Shown piece after piece: positions 53,761 through 64,000 of a stretch of DNA of 64,000 bases. The notes beneath the pieces are model-generated. The model did no database searches. It was given only the letters and a program-made list of their open reading frames with translations, and had not been told where the DNA came from. The position numbers and the translations under genes are program-made. This DNA is from Erodium maritimum (lineage: Eukaryota; Streptophyta; Magnoliopsida; Geraniales; Geraniaceae), in contig OY997588.1 in NCBI GenBank assembly GCA_963921825.1, forward strand, positions 83,643,043 through 83,707,042. The letters are read 5' to 3'. The first letter of the stretch is position 1. Every line of letters starts with the position of its first letter.

Positions 53761-54240
53761 TTTTATCATGATCCAAGAGACCAACAATCTTTTTATAACC
53801 AATCAAACACTCAAGTCCTAGAGTTTCAAGTTAGAATGGTGTTTTGATTCTATGTCTACTTCAGGAAGGTCATGAGTGATTCTTACAACTTGGCATAGCT
53901 CTTGGTTTTCAGTAATATCAGTGGAGAAATCTGATCAAGCCTTGATCTGATCAATTAATATGATCAAATTGATTAACCTAAGAAATGGAAATATAATTTG
54001 TATGGTCAGAGTATGATATTTTAAAGTAAAAATATGGTCTAATTTTTTCTTTGAGAAAAAATATTGAAAGTTAAAAATACGAAAATAAATTTAACATGGT
54101 TAAATTAATAATGTCAACAAAACTAATGAGTCTCAAAGACTAGTTTTGAATTTGCTCCGAAAAATTAGAGTTTCCTCTTAAATTTATCTCCCTTATGTGT
54201 TCCTCTTCCCGAACAAACACTACCACATCAACCTCCCATA
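53761..54240. other. AT-rich sequence, no recognised gene
   Basis: It contains a segment (53990-54045, TGGTCAGAGTATGATATTTT) that recurs in diverged form at 56130-56180. Confidence 0.35.
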
Positions 54241-56110
54241 CAGCCTTTGGGCCTTCTCCCCCCTCCTTGGGGAGTTCCCCATCCTCCTACTAGCCCCTCT
54301 CTCTATAACCTTTTCCTCTTCAGCGTAGACTATCAGAGTCACAATCCCACGACCTACCTCTCATGTCGTCCTCTCCATCAGGCCATTGTCATCTTCGGTC
54401 CTACCAAGGGCCAATTAGGCCATCCGACCTCCTACCGGAGCTAATCCACTCACCAACAACTATATGCAGGCATGGGGACGCATGCAGCCACAGGTCTTGT
54501 GACTGTGCACCAGGATAGGTTGGTCCTTTCGGGAGCAGTCACAAGGTCGGGACCTCCTCTATTGGGTGCCCCAACGGATTTGAATGCAGTGGAGGACATT
54601 TAGGGCCACTTCAAAGCATTTTCGTTTGAAGACATCAAAGAGGATGAGGATGCAGTAGTGTTGGTCCCTACAGAGGCTGTTCAAGCAGCGACTGACAGAT
54701 GAAACCGTCGTGTAATGGCTGGCCAAATAGTGGCGTGTGTTGCGTGCAACCCATGGACGTTATGCAGGGTTATGGAACAACGTTGGAAACTGTGCGGTCT
54801 GGAGGTCGAGTGCCTATTCAAGGAGGTCGTGGCCTTCTATTCCACGAGCAGCGCAGCAATGGAAGAAAATTTATATCGTGGCCCGTGGGGTTTTAGCTTA
54901 TACTAGATGATTCTGGTACCCCCTACTCCCGTGCATGCAATTGAGCGCTATCTCATTCCAGTTCATGAATATTAGGGTTTGGGTTTTCAATGTCCCATCG
55001 GATGCTACAACACCTTGGGAGCCGAGGTGCTCTCGGGGCCACTACCGACCCACTAGTGCTGGGTCAACTACCCGCGGTTCTGGGTTAACCTGGAAACTGA
55101 TAGACCTCTTCGGTAAAGGATCTGTCTCCGCTTCTCGGTTCATATGGAGCCCACGACCATCCTCCTCCATTATGAATGGCTTCATGTATTTTGTGAATGG
55201 TGCAGGAGACTTAACCATCGCATATGAAGCTTCCATGCCCATCTCCCGAGAGTGGGACGGGAGGAGGTCTTGTTTGAAGACCCCCTCGGGGGGGGGGGGA
55301 TAGGTGATAAATTCAGAGCAGTTTCTCCTAACATATTGGAATCCACCTAGGGAACGATGGATACCTCTGCCAGAGGGGTTCGCGTCCCTTACCCTCACTC
55401 TGGAAGGTCAGGGGATCAGGGAGAGGCCTATCGGTTCTCATAGTTCCCTCGGGCTTCCCTGTGATCCCTCCACCCGAGGTAGGGTTTCCAGACACAAAGA
55501 CATATGACTTGGTTAAGGAGCATCCCGCGACTCCAATATTACAATGGGTGCATCTCAAATTGGACGTTGGAATGGTTGAGGTCACAAAGAATCCCAAAGC
55601 ATAGAACCCGAAGGGGCGGGGAAAGATGGGCCAATACTACATTTGAACAAGTAGGCTGAAACGAGCCCTCGACCACTCAGGCCTAACCACTCCAGTCCTT
55701 CGGCTATTAGGTGATAAGGATGACTACTTCCTACAGCCGAGGACAGCCAAACATCTCCGCCAGAAGCCATAAGTTGGCCTCACGACGGGGTGGTAAGTGG
55801 ATGGCGGCTTACCTCCCCATGCCTCGGGACCGGTCCCTCTGGTCGATTCCGAATGGACGAAGAATCCCCTTGTTTTACTTTCTGCGTCTTTATTTCTTTT
55901 CTTTTTTTTGGTACTTGTCTTTTCTATTCTTTAGATGATTGTGTTGGTTATTTTTGTCTATGGTGCAAACTACTCTTTCTAAAGGTCTAAGAGCGTCGGG
56001 AACCTCCAAGAATCTCGAACATATTCTAGACCCCAAAGTCTTTGACCTAGTTTATGTTATTATCGATTAACACGATCAATAAATTTCATGTGTCGTCTGT
56101 TTCAAAAAAT
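54241..56110 (+). mobile_element. LINE-9: ORF1-only LINE (DUF4283 type), degenerate
   Basis: AGQIVACVACNPWTLCRVME (54718-54777) and MEENLYRGPWGF form the DUF4283 domain of plant LINE ORF1. Then come IRVWVFNVPSD (about 54971-55003) and a broken zinc knuckle, EWLHVFCEWCRRLNHRI, whose last cysteine is lost to a stop and frame change; compare CRRCGRLTHRITGC in LINE-10. After ORF1 a T-rich 3' UTR leads to an A-rich end (TTTCAAAAAATAATAAA) near 56094-56112. No ORF2 is present. Confidence 0.6.
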
Positions 56111-56164
56111 AATAAATCCAACAAATATGTGAATTCAATATTATGATCAGAATATGATATTTTA

Positions 56165-56173
56165 AAACTAAAA
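56165..56173. repeat. 9-bp target duplication AAACTAAAA (left)
   Basis: Repeated exactly at 56505-56513. Confidence 0.85.
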
Positions 56174-56504
56174 GGGGAAACCATGTTTCCAAACCCCCTT
56201 TGACCTTTGTTTTCCCATTCCTAATCTAGGTTTACCTTTCGTGGCACTTCCCAACTATCATCTTTTAATTTTTTGCAGAAAGTATCGTTTACCGTTTATT
56301 TTGACGATTCCGTTAGTTTTTTTGCCACGTGTCACTTCACCGTGATGACACGTGGGCAAAAAACTAACGGAATCGTCAGTTTTGACGATTTCTGATATTT
56401 TTGCAAAAAATGGAAAAGTGATAGTTGGGAAGTGTCACGGAAGGTAAACCAAGGTTAGGAATGGGAAAACAAATGTCAAAGGGGGTTAGGAACCATGGTT
56501 ACCC
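56174..56504. mobile_element. 331-bp MITE, Mutator type
   Basis: Almost the whole element is one inverted repeat. The left end GGGGAAACCATG-TTCC and the complement of the right end GGGTAACCATGGTTCC match, followed by AACCCCCTTTGAC. The centre is CCACGTGTCA-ctt...TGACACGTGG. A 9-bp duplication with G-starting ends fits Mutator MITEs. No coding capacity. Confidence 0.85.
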
Positions 56505-56513
56505 AAACTAAAA

Positions 56514-57230
56514 CTATGGTCGAAACTAATTCTGATCCGAACAAAAAAGGATTAGCGAAACACAATCAATATATTCAATATATGAAAATTCAATTCTGAT
56601 ATGTTAATGCATGTGGCAGCACCACATTATGTCACAACAAACATTTAGAAATCCTCATTATTAGATAATACTATTTTAAAAAGAAGGGGAAATGGTTTAT
56701 CCGACTCGATCGGCCCGTGGGGCAGTACCGAATTTAGGGGTCGGCCCGCCACCGCCACATGCAGCCCTAACACCAAGCTACCCACTGCCTCATGCTGCCG
56801 ATGGTCTTATCACCTCTCCCGTTCCCTACATCGGCTCCACAGTAATGACTAGTTATTAGGATTATTTGACCAACAAAACAATCATCGTCGGTAATTGAAA
56901 TGTGTAGTCCAAAAGACTTGCCAATTGAATAGCCCAAGACACCATGGGTAGTTGTGTTCGTTTTCTACAACTTTATCTCTAAGAAGTTCATCGTATAACC
57001 TTGTAACCTTGATCCTTAGTTTTGAGAGGTCAACGTTACAATTTCCCATGTTTGAATTATTAAAAATATCGTAACTAAAATGGTTTATATAACTATTAAG
57101 GTTAATTATGTTACCGGCGACTTCCCGTCGTGGACGTCGCTACCTCGTCACCATCGTCATCATCATCTACCTCATCTGCATATTGTCCTTGCTTTCTCGC
57201 TTGAGCCACGGCTGACCTTGTCCGTTTTGT
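56514..57230. other. unassigned sequence
   Basis: AT-rich, with a short GC-rich patch at 56700-56840. No gene, repeat or RNA was recognised. Confidence 0.3.
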
Positions 57231-58180
57231 ATGAACCTCTACATATCCTTTGATGGATCGAGCTCTTATTTTCCTCCCCCCTCACCGGTCGGAGCTCGCT
57301 CCAAATCGATCTCGGTTTCAACCACCCCCGTCGCCATCGATTTCGCTCCCGCGTGGCTCGACTCCACTGTTGATGGCGTCACAAGGGTGCCCTTCTTTCT
57401 ATTCTGCGCATGAGGCGTCTCGGCCTGTACCTACTCGCCCCAGAATGGCTCGATAGACTGCCCTTCTCCAGCGGGTGTTCGACGGATGGGGACTGGCCCT
57501 CGCCAATATGTGTAAATCCGGGTTGGGGTCTCAGCCCCCGAGTCCCAGTGGAGATGGTCAGGACGATGGTCCCATTCCTCAGGTCGTCGGTGCGAAGTCC
57601 ACCTACCTCCTCCTTTCGTCACCGGTAAAGATGAAGTCCTACGAACAGTTTTTCCGCTATGCCCTCCGATCTAGGATCGGCATAATCGAGCTTCGGCGTT
57701 GGATGAAGTAAATTTATGGGTTGCCCGTTTGGGTGAAGTCATGTTCTGGGCTGCCCTTATGGGTGAAGTCATTATCTAGGCTTTCATTATGAGCGAAGCC
57801 GTCGTGGGGTTTTGATCTGCGGATGTTCTCCTAAAGCTAGAACATATAGATTCGACGAGCAGTATCGATGCAACCACAACCGGAGCATGAAATACAGCTC
57901 AAGCGAAGAGGCCATCAGATGCTCCCTTTTCCCGGTGGATATCAGGTACGAATGGTTTGGGATCCAGGGGGTGGGACGATAAGAGGAGACCTGGGACGGC
58001 AGGTGCTAGGACGTCTCGGGAAAGCTATGGAAGCAGCGCATATTTATTACTTTTTATATTTCCAGTCCTATTGTCTTTCTGTTTTTAGTTTGAAGTACTT
58101 GGGTTGGTTTTTTTTTCTTTCATGGTTTGTTCTTTTGAAATGCTGGTAAGGGGATTTCTTGAGGTAGTGTCTATGATGCA
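57231..58180 (+). other. GC-rich LINE-leader-like segment, unassigned
   Basis: The GC content and short proline/serine-rich frames resemble the 5' part of a LINE with a T-rich end (58100-58180). No domain could be confirmed. About three tandem units of roughly 35 bp with GGGTGAAGTCAT and GGGCTGCCC lie at 57713-57800. Confidence 0.3.
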
Positions 58181-58455
58181 AAATAGGCTATTTCTCCGGG
58201 TCCATTAGAGCTGGTCTGGCTACGGTAAAGCCGAACAATATTCTTAAACCCAGAGTTTTTACGCTCTACTGCGTACGGTTTATTTTTCACAGTAATGCAC
58301 CTCCCCACTTTACGCGCACGTTTATTGAAACTAACATATACATATATAACACATGAGGGCCTATGGAATAGACATTTACCTACTCTAATTTTGTCTAATA
58401 CTAAAATAAACGAGGTAATATATATTCTACAGGTTAGTATGCTAATGCATTATAC
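58181..58455. other. AT-rich spacer
   Basis: Nothing recognised; it ends at the LINE-10 target duplication. Confidence 0.3.
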
Positions 58456-58473
58456 ATGTAACTCTAATTATTA
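58456..58473. repeat. 18-bp target duplication of LINE-10 (left)
   Basis: ATGTAACTCTAATTATTA is repeated exactly at 60836-60853. Confidence 0.9.
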
Positions 58474-60835
58474 TTATTTTTCTGAAACGGGTAACAGGAG
58501 ATAATATCAATACCCAAAGGTAATCAAACAGGAGAGGCCGTAACGGCTCAGGGTTCCAGATTTTTGTCCGGACCGACCGTAGCAAGTCCGGCGCTCATGG
58601 ACCCATAATAATAGCCGACTTGTAATCGTTGGCAAAAACTCAAGACAACTCATTACCATCGTCTCAAAACAGTGAGACAGCAAATAAAAGTACATAACCA
58701 AACGAAATGAGAAATTGTTCTAGAAATAAAACAGATAATCAGAAAGCAGATAAAAAGGTTGAGCTATTGATGCAGGCTGCCCGGGACCACCCAGTACTAG
58801 CCATCCCGGGTCTGTGGGTATAGTCCGCCATTGGCTCCCCCCAGCCCTGTCGGGTCGAATCATTCCTGCATTGGAGGTTGTCCTGCCTCCGCCTTCTTCT
58901 CATGGTCCCCTACAGCGTTGACCAGCTAAGTGAAGTCTAGAGGAGGGACCAGATGATCCCGCGACCTCTTCGCCCCCCGGCGGGCGATCATACAGCGACC
59001 CACTCCTTGTGTGCAGCAAATATCTCTTGGACTTCCCCCGGATGGGGCCAGCATTCCCCGTAACTTCCTTGGGGTCTTTCTCCTTCCCTGCCCGAGTCCC
59101 TGAAATGTCTGCGGGTTCGGTAGAGGCATGAGAGTTTGCAGCATGGTGGATGTTAGCCAGATTGTCAGGCTTCGTAAACCCCGGTGGTCCTCCACCGTCC
59201 TGGTCCTCTCCATCCTATAAACAGGTGACCACCCTATGGTAGTCTTAGCTAGATCGTCAGACTTCGACGAAATGCCTGCCGCAGAAAAGCCATCTCCCAT
59301 AATGATCTTCCTAGATCGGACCATAGGGTTCAGTGAGAGTCCATTCAGAAGATCATCAACGGCCACCGAGTCCCGGGAAGGGGATTTGTGCCATACGGTC
59401 TTCAGCTGCCTATCCACATCCATCTGCCTTGGCACCAGGATCGTAGTGTCATAACGGGCCTCCTCCCGACCTATCCTTGGTAGGTTCGTCGTGCACCCCG
59501 TAATCCGGTGTGTCAGCCTCCCACATCTGCGACAAAGGTCTGTGAGCCTCTCATATTGAAACTCAATCAGTGAGGAGGTAGCTGTGTCCGGGAACCGAAG
59601 ACGGAGGCGTCGCTAGAGAGGTTGGTTCAGCTCCATCTGTACCCGAAGCCAGAGAAACATGTCCTCTCTACAGACAAACGGAATAGGAGCCGACGTCACC
59701 TGGACCCCAATATTAGCAGCGATAAAGCTTCGGATCTCTGGAGTTCTAACCCCTGACGGGACGTTTAGGGCACGGACTCCCAGCTCAATGTGATTAAAAT
59801 CAATCTCGTGTGCATGAATATATGGCCGGAGAGGTTCCAGTAGCATTGGGTATCCCTTGAAGATCCAGGGCCCCCGATGTCGGATGTTCTTCATCGTTGC
59901 AGCGGATGGGAAATGATACCCCGTGACCTCCGGGGATAGGAATTCCACATGAATGCCGTCTACCTTCCATTTCTGCAGCATCATTGTGCAGACCGCGTTC
60001 TGGTTGTGGTTCCGATTTCCTGCAACCCGGGCCGCCAATGAGAACTGATAGGTCCCTTTTTTAAGCACCGGGACCACCACTTCATCATCTTCATCCTCCC
60101 AGTCCGGTATTAGGTCAATACGGACCAGACTCTCTCCGATCCCACCTGTCGATCGGTTGGACGATCCCGTTGTCAAACGTGCCAGGGGACGGTGCCAGGG
60201 CCCCGCTACTGGCGACTGAGGCTGAGAGACCAGCGGCTGATCCGTTTGGACCGGTGTCGACTCCGGCCGGCGTCCTCGAGTGCATGCCGGTGGCTGGGCC
60301 CCTAGCACGGCCACGATCCATGTCGGGATCGCGCCTGGTTTGTCCTTTGGAGAGGGCAGATTGGCCGTGGGCCGGCCCTGTTCCGGCAAGCGACGACGAA
60401 TAACAAGGGAGGGATCCGGGAAGGTTACCTCAGGCAGGAAACTCGCACAGAGACGGGGAATGAACCGGTTGACGAGCCTCGATAGGTTGGATCTGGTTGC
60501 TTCTTTCCATTTCCGAGTAAGCAAGCACGTCGGGGACAGATCTGGTGAAGAAAAAGGGAGGTTCGTGGTCGGGGCTCGCTGTGGATAAGGCGGCGCTCAG
60601 GCGGACGAAGGCGCTCAGGCGGACGAAGGTGCTCAGGAGGATGAAGGCGCTCGGTAGAGATCTGCTGCACCAAGGCACGGTAGAGCGTGAGGTCGGGGAT
60701 GGGATGGACTGACCAGCGACGGCCAGTGAAGCTTGGCGATGAACGGCGGAAATGAAAATGGAGGCTGGACAAGGAGAACCCTAAAAGGGTAAGTATGCAC
60801 CCGTTTTGGGTTTGAGAGAGCTCTAAACCGTAAAT
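58474..60835 (-). mobile_element. LINE-10: ORF1-only LINE (2362 bp)
   Basis: The tail side is at 58474-58485 and the 5' end at about 60835, with a perfect 18-bp duplication. It carries a nearly intact ORF1 and a 3' UTR of 452 bp with hairpin GAG(G)CCG-taa-CGGCTC (58534-58549). No endonuclease or RT is present, so it must have depended on another LINE. Its tail is shared with LINE-4. Confidence 0.85.
58926..60524 (-). pseudogene. LINE-10 ORF1: DUF4283 plus CCHC zinc knuckle, one stop
   Basis: The minus-strand frame runs 533 codons from ATG at 60524 to a stop at 58926, broken only by one TAG at 59613-59615. After a proline-rich N-terminus it has KGTYQFSLAARVAGNRN (start of DUF4283), MMLQKWKVDGIHVEFLSP, IRHRGPWIFKGYPMLLEPL, FNHIELGVRALNVPSGV, then past the stop FQYERLTDLCRRCGRLTH, RITGC and NLPRIGREEA. 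The knuckle is C-x2-C-x4-H-x4-C. ORF1 proteins bind LINE RNA. A single stop in an otherwise clean frame suggests either a recently inactivated copy or selection on the frame in its source. Confidence 0.8.
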
Positions 60836-60853
60836 ATGTAACTCTAATTATTA

Positions 60854-61499
60854 GTTAGGAACCTGTCAAATTAACAAACAAGACAATATTGTTAATTAAA
60901 GTTAACATTCAAGAGGAAACCCATGGAGCTTATTTTAGCGCTCTCAGTCTTTAGTGACGCCATTTTCTTCGTCGTGATCGTACATGTTCATGTCACCACT
61001 ATGCTGCTCTAGACTAGCCCACCACCAATGGATCTTCTCGAAGAGATCTAGACCATACTGGCATGGCCTTCCTATGAGGTTTTACGCCCTAAAACTCGGG
61101 ATACAAAAACCAAGCTACCCTCTTTTCCTGGGCAGCTCGTGCTCACGAGCCCTTCTCCCAGTCCGCCTATTGTCGTGATGTCTTCCCTTGACCTATGCAT
61201 GTGGTAAAAGTCATGGCATTGTCAACTCCCTCGACACTACTTGTTGATCAGAATGCCACGCCCGCAAGCCAGCTAAACGGCGAGCTCGCGTTTCCTCTTT
61301 ACCCGGTCTCTCCACACACTCTTCTATTGTGTCGTTGTCGTCGAGCACACCATCACTCATGCCTTCTTTTGTCACAGCAACACCCACACCGTCATCCCCG
61401 CGGTCCCTCGATGACCTTCTAGACAGTCTACCAGTATGTTCCTGGGGCCCGGACTAGAAAGCTATTATTGAGGTCTTGTATACGCGGCTGAACATTCGT
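60854..61499 (+). other. unassigned, possibly the 5' part of LINE-11
   Basis: Short frames only (for example 60984-61178 and 61195-61422). The composition resembles LINE leader or ORF1 N-terminus, without firm motifs. Confidence 0.3.
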
Positions 61500-61975
61500 C
61501 ACCGCTCTACCATCTAAACGGTATGGTTGGTCGTCTTCTCTACATTCGACCCCTATAACAACAGATCATGTTGCGGGTCATCAGAAAGGGGTGGGGTCCC
61601 TCCGCTTAGGGTTTGATTGTCAAGGATCTGGCTCAGGATGTGTACACCTTTTACTTTGTTTCGTAGAAGGCTAGGGATAAGGTGCGTCAGGATGATACGT
61701 GGTCTTTTGAATGAGCACCACTCATCCTTTCCGACCTCTTGATGCATAGGGTGTCACTATCTCGGTTGGACTGTATTCATCTATGGGCCCAAACTTGGAT
61801 CTCCCACCGACAGTCATAACCGAGGTGACATGCATTACTAATGGTGATACCCTTGGAAAGTGTGTGAAAGCCTACTATGACCAATAGATCTCTATTCTGG
61901 TGATAAGGTCCAAGTTCATTTTTTTGGATGCATCTGGACAACCCCTCAGGTGTTCATAGACATTGAAAATATGCT
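61500..61975 (+). pseudogene. LINE-11 ORF1 DUF4283 fragment
   Basis: Frames around 61560-61790 give LRVIRKGWGPS, VKDLAQDVYTFYFVS, KVRQDDTWSFE, LILSDLLMH, then LDCIHLWAQTWISHRQS. This is the order of a DUF4283 domain in LINE ORF1 (W..F..D.TWSF...LIL, then L...H.W....PHRQS). There are several stops. It ends where the chloroplast fragment begins. Confidence 0.55.
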
Positions 61976-61980
61976 CTGTA

Positions 61981-62152
61981 TGGATTCATGAATTATGGTC
62001 AACAAACAGTACGAGCTGTAAGGTACATCGGTCAAAGTTTGATGATTACGTTATCCCACGCAAATCATTTCCCTGTAACTATTCAGTATCCTTATGAAAA
62101 GTTAATTACATCGGAACGTTTTCGGGGTCGAATCCATTTTGAATTTGATAAG
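61981..62152 (+). pseudogene. ndhI: nuclear insertion of chloroplast ndhI (NUPT), partial
   Basis: The frame from 61988 reads [35 protein letters not shown] and [12 protein letters not shown], then diverges. This is the N-terminal part of NdhI, the ferredoxin-like iron-sulphur subunit of the chloroplast NDH complex. The copy stops just before the first cysteine of the two 4Fe-4S motifs. Bases upstream (TGGATTCATG) continue the ndhI match a little, but the true chloroplast start codon is not included. Two or three residue changes against usual NdhI suggest a non-functional nuclear copy of moderate age. Confidence 0.85.
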
Positions 62153-62470
62153 AGTTGGTATTGTTCTGCTTCAACTAAACTCGTTTGAGACATGCAATTC
62201 ATGAGTGCATACATCCACGCCCGACATACCATGGTTCGACCTTTCTCTTGCAGTCGATTGGAATTCAAAGCTAGGGCAACACATCACCATGGATTGGAAG
62301 AATAAACCAAGTCGTTCTTCATTTGTGGTAACCCCGGGATTTGCACCACTACCACCCACAACCCTTTCTCCACCTTTGACAACAAATATCCTTCTTAAAG
62401 CTATAGCATACTCAATCCACATACCCACCTGGCATCCTCACTCGGAAAGAAGGATAGAGGGGTGTTTGGT
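62153..62470. other. unassigned sequence
   Basis: A 104-codon plus-strand frame (62205-62519) and an opposing 85-codon frame show no recognised motif. Confidence 0.3.
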
Positions 62471-62701
62471 TCAACGAGGCCTGATGAACGTAACATCTAA
62501 CATCATGCCTAGCCCGTAATTAGGCGGGATATGTAACATCTCCCCCCACAAATTAAAGGTGCATGCAAGACTAGGGGCACGAGGACAACCTTCAGAGAAG
62601 ATAGCCCACGGGAAGGCCGAGAAAGATGTGGCTTCTATTCGGCCACCGGTTAGTGAGCCGAAGAAAACCGCGATCAAGAAAAGTGCACTAGCTCTCACCA
62701 C
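62471..62701 (-). CDS. hypothetical small secreted protein, doubtful
   Basis: The minus-strand 76-codon frame starts with a signal-peptide-like MVRASALFLIAVFFGSLTGG and then has two cysteines (EGCPRAP and LACTF). I do not recognise a family. The phrase GAGAAAGATGTGGCT in it (plus strand, 62618) recurs in near form at 62958, which hints at repeat content. It could be a gene remnant or chance. Confidence 0.2.
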   Translation of the reverse strand: MVRASALFLIAVFFGSLTGGRIEATSFSAFPWAIFSEGCPRAPSLACTFNLWGEMLHIPPNYGLGMMLDVTFIRPR

Positions 62702-63099
62702 TATAGTAATTATTAAGGAGTAACACGTGCATCAGGAGAGGTCAGGAAAACAATCTCGCGAAGGACAGGGAATTGCTCTTATGATACGGGTTACGGGGGA
62801 GGAACATCATCCGCCCACGGTTTGGTTTCCTCCACCAAATAAATTGATATCAGATCAAGTCTCGTACTTTCTACATATATTTTGTGGTCCTCTCCCGAAA
62901 ACAAAGCAACAGTTAGACACTCGTACTTTTAGCAGTTTGAGTCAAGATTAGGCCAAGAAAGATGTGGCTGCTATGTGTGTTTCAATTTTAAATTAATAAA
63001 TATCTTTTGCTAAAAAAGCAAACAGGACGATATTTGTTTGAAATTTTTTCCTAACGTATTCTCACATGCTGTATTATTTTATGGATGATTACAAAAATA
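62702..63099. other. AT-rich spacer
   Basis: No gene recognised. Confidence 0.3.
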
Positions 63100-63107
63100 G
63101 TATTTTG
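63100..63107. repeat. 8-bp target duplication GTATTTTG (left)
   Basis: Repeated exactly at 63850-63857. Confidence 0.85.
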
Positions 63108-63849
63108 TAGGGGTGTTTGCGGTCGGTTTAACCAACCATTACATAGATTTTGGGAACCAACCGAAAACTTCACCGGTGTAATTTTTTGCAACCACCACCA
63201 CCTCCATAAAACACTACTCCGGTTGGTTTTCACCAGAATAAATTTCGGTTGGTTACCGGTTTGAAACCGGGCCAACCAATTGATTGAGCCTACTAGTTGG
63301 GCCCAAAATTTTCAACTCGAAGCCGATCAAAATTAGAATCAAAACAGAAAAGACAGGTATTTTCCAAAAAAAAATTAGGCTGAAAACCATTAAGGATGAA
63401 TCACGGAGGGCTTAAAGCACTTAACTTTGTCCGTCCTTAATGGTCAAAAACACCCTACTAACGTAAGTTTTATTGAATGTAATGGAACCGTTACAAAATG
63501 ATTCAAACTGACAAAGTGGTTTAAACTAAGTTGTTAGAATCATTGATAGTTAATCTTCCTTTAAGTGTCTTACCTTCATATCCATGACTTTACAGTACCT
63601 ATATTGAACAATAGCAACAAATTAAAACGAATTTGGATGGAACCCAACTCAAAGTTTCAGCCTATCTTGACCGGTCCGGTTCTAACCGGTTAATCGACGG
63701 TCCACCTACTCCAAAACCGGAACCCAACCAAAACGTTACTGGTTTGATACTTTTCCGACCGTCGCCGAAGCCAAATCCGCCGGTTCCGAGTTATTTTCCG
63801 GTTGGTTATGGTTGGTTTGGCCGGTGATGGTTATTTTTGAACACCTCTA
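63108..63849. mobile_element. hAT-type MITE (742 bp)
   Basis: The ends are TAGGGGTGTTTGC and the complement of TTTTTGAACACCTCTA, the usual plant hAT end TAGGGGTGTTCAAA in slightly changed form. They are followed by subterminal CGGTTGGTTT and CCGGTT repeats in both orientations. The 8-bp duplication is diagnostic of hAT elements. No transposase is present. Confidence 0.85.
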
Positions 63850-63857
63850 GTATTTTG

Positions 63858-64000
63858 GGTTTTCACATTTTGTAATGTGTAGCCCTTTTATTATTATTTT
63901 ATAATTTTTAAAAAGTATTATGAACTTATTTTTGGAGTATTTTGTGTAAATTTGATTCAAAATTATGATTTTACTTTTAAAATTTTAAATTTAAAAATAA
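63858..64000. other. AT-rich right edge
   Basis: Nothing recognised. Confidence 0.3.

Noticed and set aside
62205-62300. Possible continuation of ndhI (AVDWNSKL resembling a later NdhI segment)
   Set aside because: Only a few residues agree and the intervening iron-sulphur region is absent; chance is more likely.
1-64000. tRNA, rRNA or other structural RNA genes
   Set aside because: I looked for tRNA A- and B-box pairs and rRNA-like blocks; only primer-binding sites complementary to tRNA-Met were seen.

Overview
This window is nuclear DNA of a flowering plant. The evidence is plant-only gene families (an NDR1/HIN1-like protein and a LORELEI/LLG-like protein), short GT-AG introns, plant retrotransposon lineages (Tekay-type chromoviruses and L1-clade LINEs with DUF4283 or RRM-like ORF1), plant MITEs, and a nuclear copy of a chloroplast ndhI fragment. 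Host genes are few. They are the 3' part of an NHL/LEA_2 gene at the left edge (3-560), an 8-cysteine secreted peptide gene with one small intron (30077-30382), and a three-exon LLG-like gene (36681-37394) that lacks the usual GPI tail. Most of the rest is transposable-element sequence in several layers.

Left part, 0.8-29.6 kb. A 5'-truncated LINE (820-3217) and weak MuDR-like remains come first. A nested stack then runs from about 5.2 to 22.7 kb. A plus-strand LINE remnant is split by a short minus-strand LINE with a 13-bp target duplication. That LINE is split by a large LTR of family C (7263-22300), which itself contains a minus-strand Tat/Athila-like LTR (about 8529-10335) and a complete but internally deleted Tekay chromovirus (10929-21476; duplication GTTCC; 3.3-3.5 kb LTRs; tRNA-Met-type primer site; polypurine tract; protease, RT, integrase and chromodomain remnants; no recognisable gag). 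Two Micron-like MITEs in TA microsatellites follow. Next is a second, 5'-truncated chromovirus with the same internal deletions (23503-28602). After that comes an exon-like minus-strand segment interrupted by a stray piece of retroelement leader.

Middle part, 29.6-49.8 kb. The cysteine-rich gene is followed by a Mutator-like foldback element (30536-31872). The right target duplication of that element was later split by a short LINE (31880-32820). Next are a Copia-like LTR with primer site, an ORF1-type LINE, and the LLG gene. An old minus-strand LINE (37645 to about 49750) is interrupted by two solo LTRs, each with a perfect 5-bp target duplication (37889-40867, CAAAT; 43243-46365, TCTAA).

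Right part, 49.8-64 kb. This holds more LINE remnants. One is an ORF1-only LINE whose 532-residue reading frame has a single stop (58474-60835, 18-bp duplication). There is also a 331-bp MITE with a 9-bp duplication, the chloroplast ndhI fragment, and a hAT-type MITE with an 8-bp duplication.

The most interesting signals are architectural. (1) All chromovirus-family LTRs seem to keep a splice-donor-like site, an 18-nt hairpin and a splice-acceptor-like site, suggesting a candidate intron of about 2 kb inside the LTR. (2) A hairpin just downstream of the TATA box is kept as a structure while its bases differ between LTR families. (3) Nearly every LINE tail carries a small hairpin just before its A-rich end. 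(4) Two chromovirus copies share the same internal deletions, so the deleted form itself transposed. I saw no CRISPR array, tRNA or rRNA gene, and no complete autonomous element. All alignments were done by eye.
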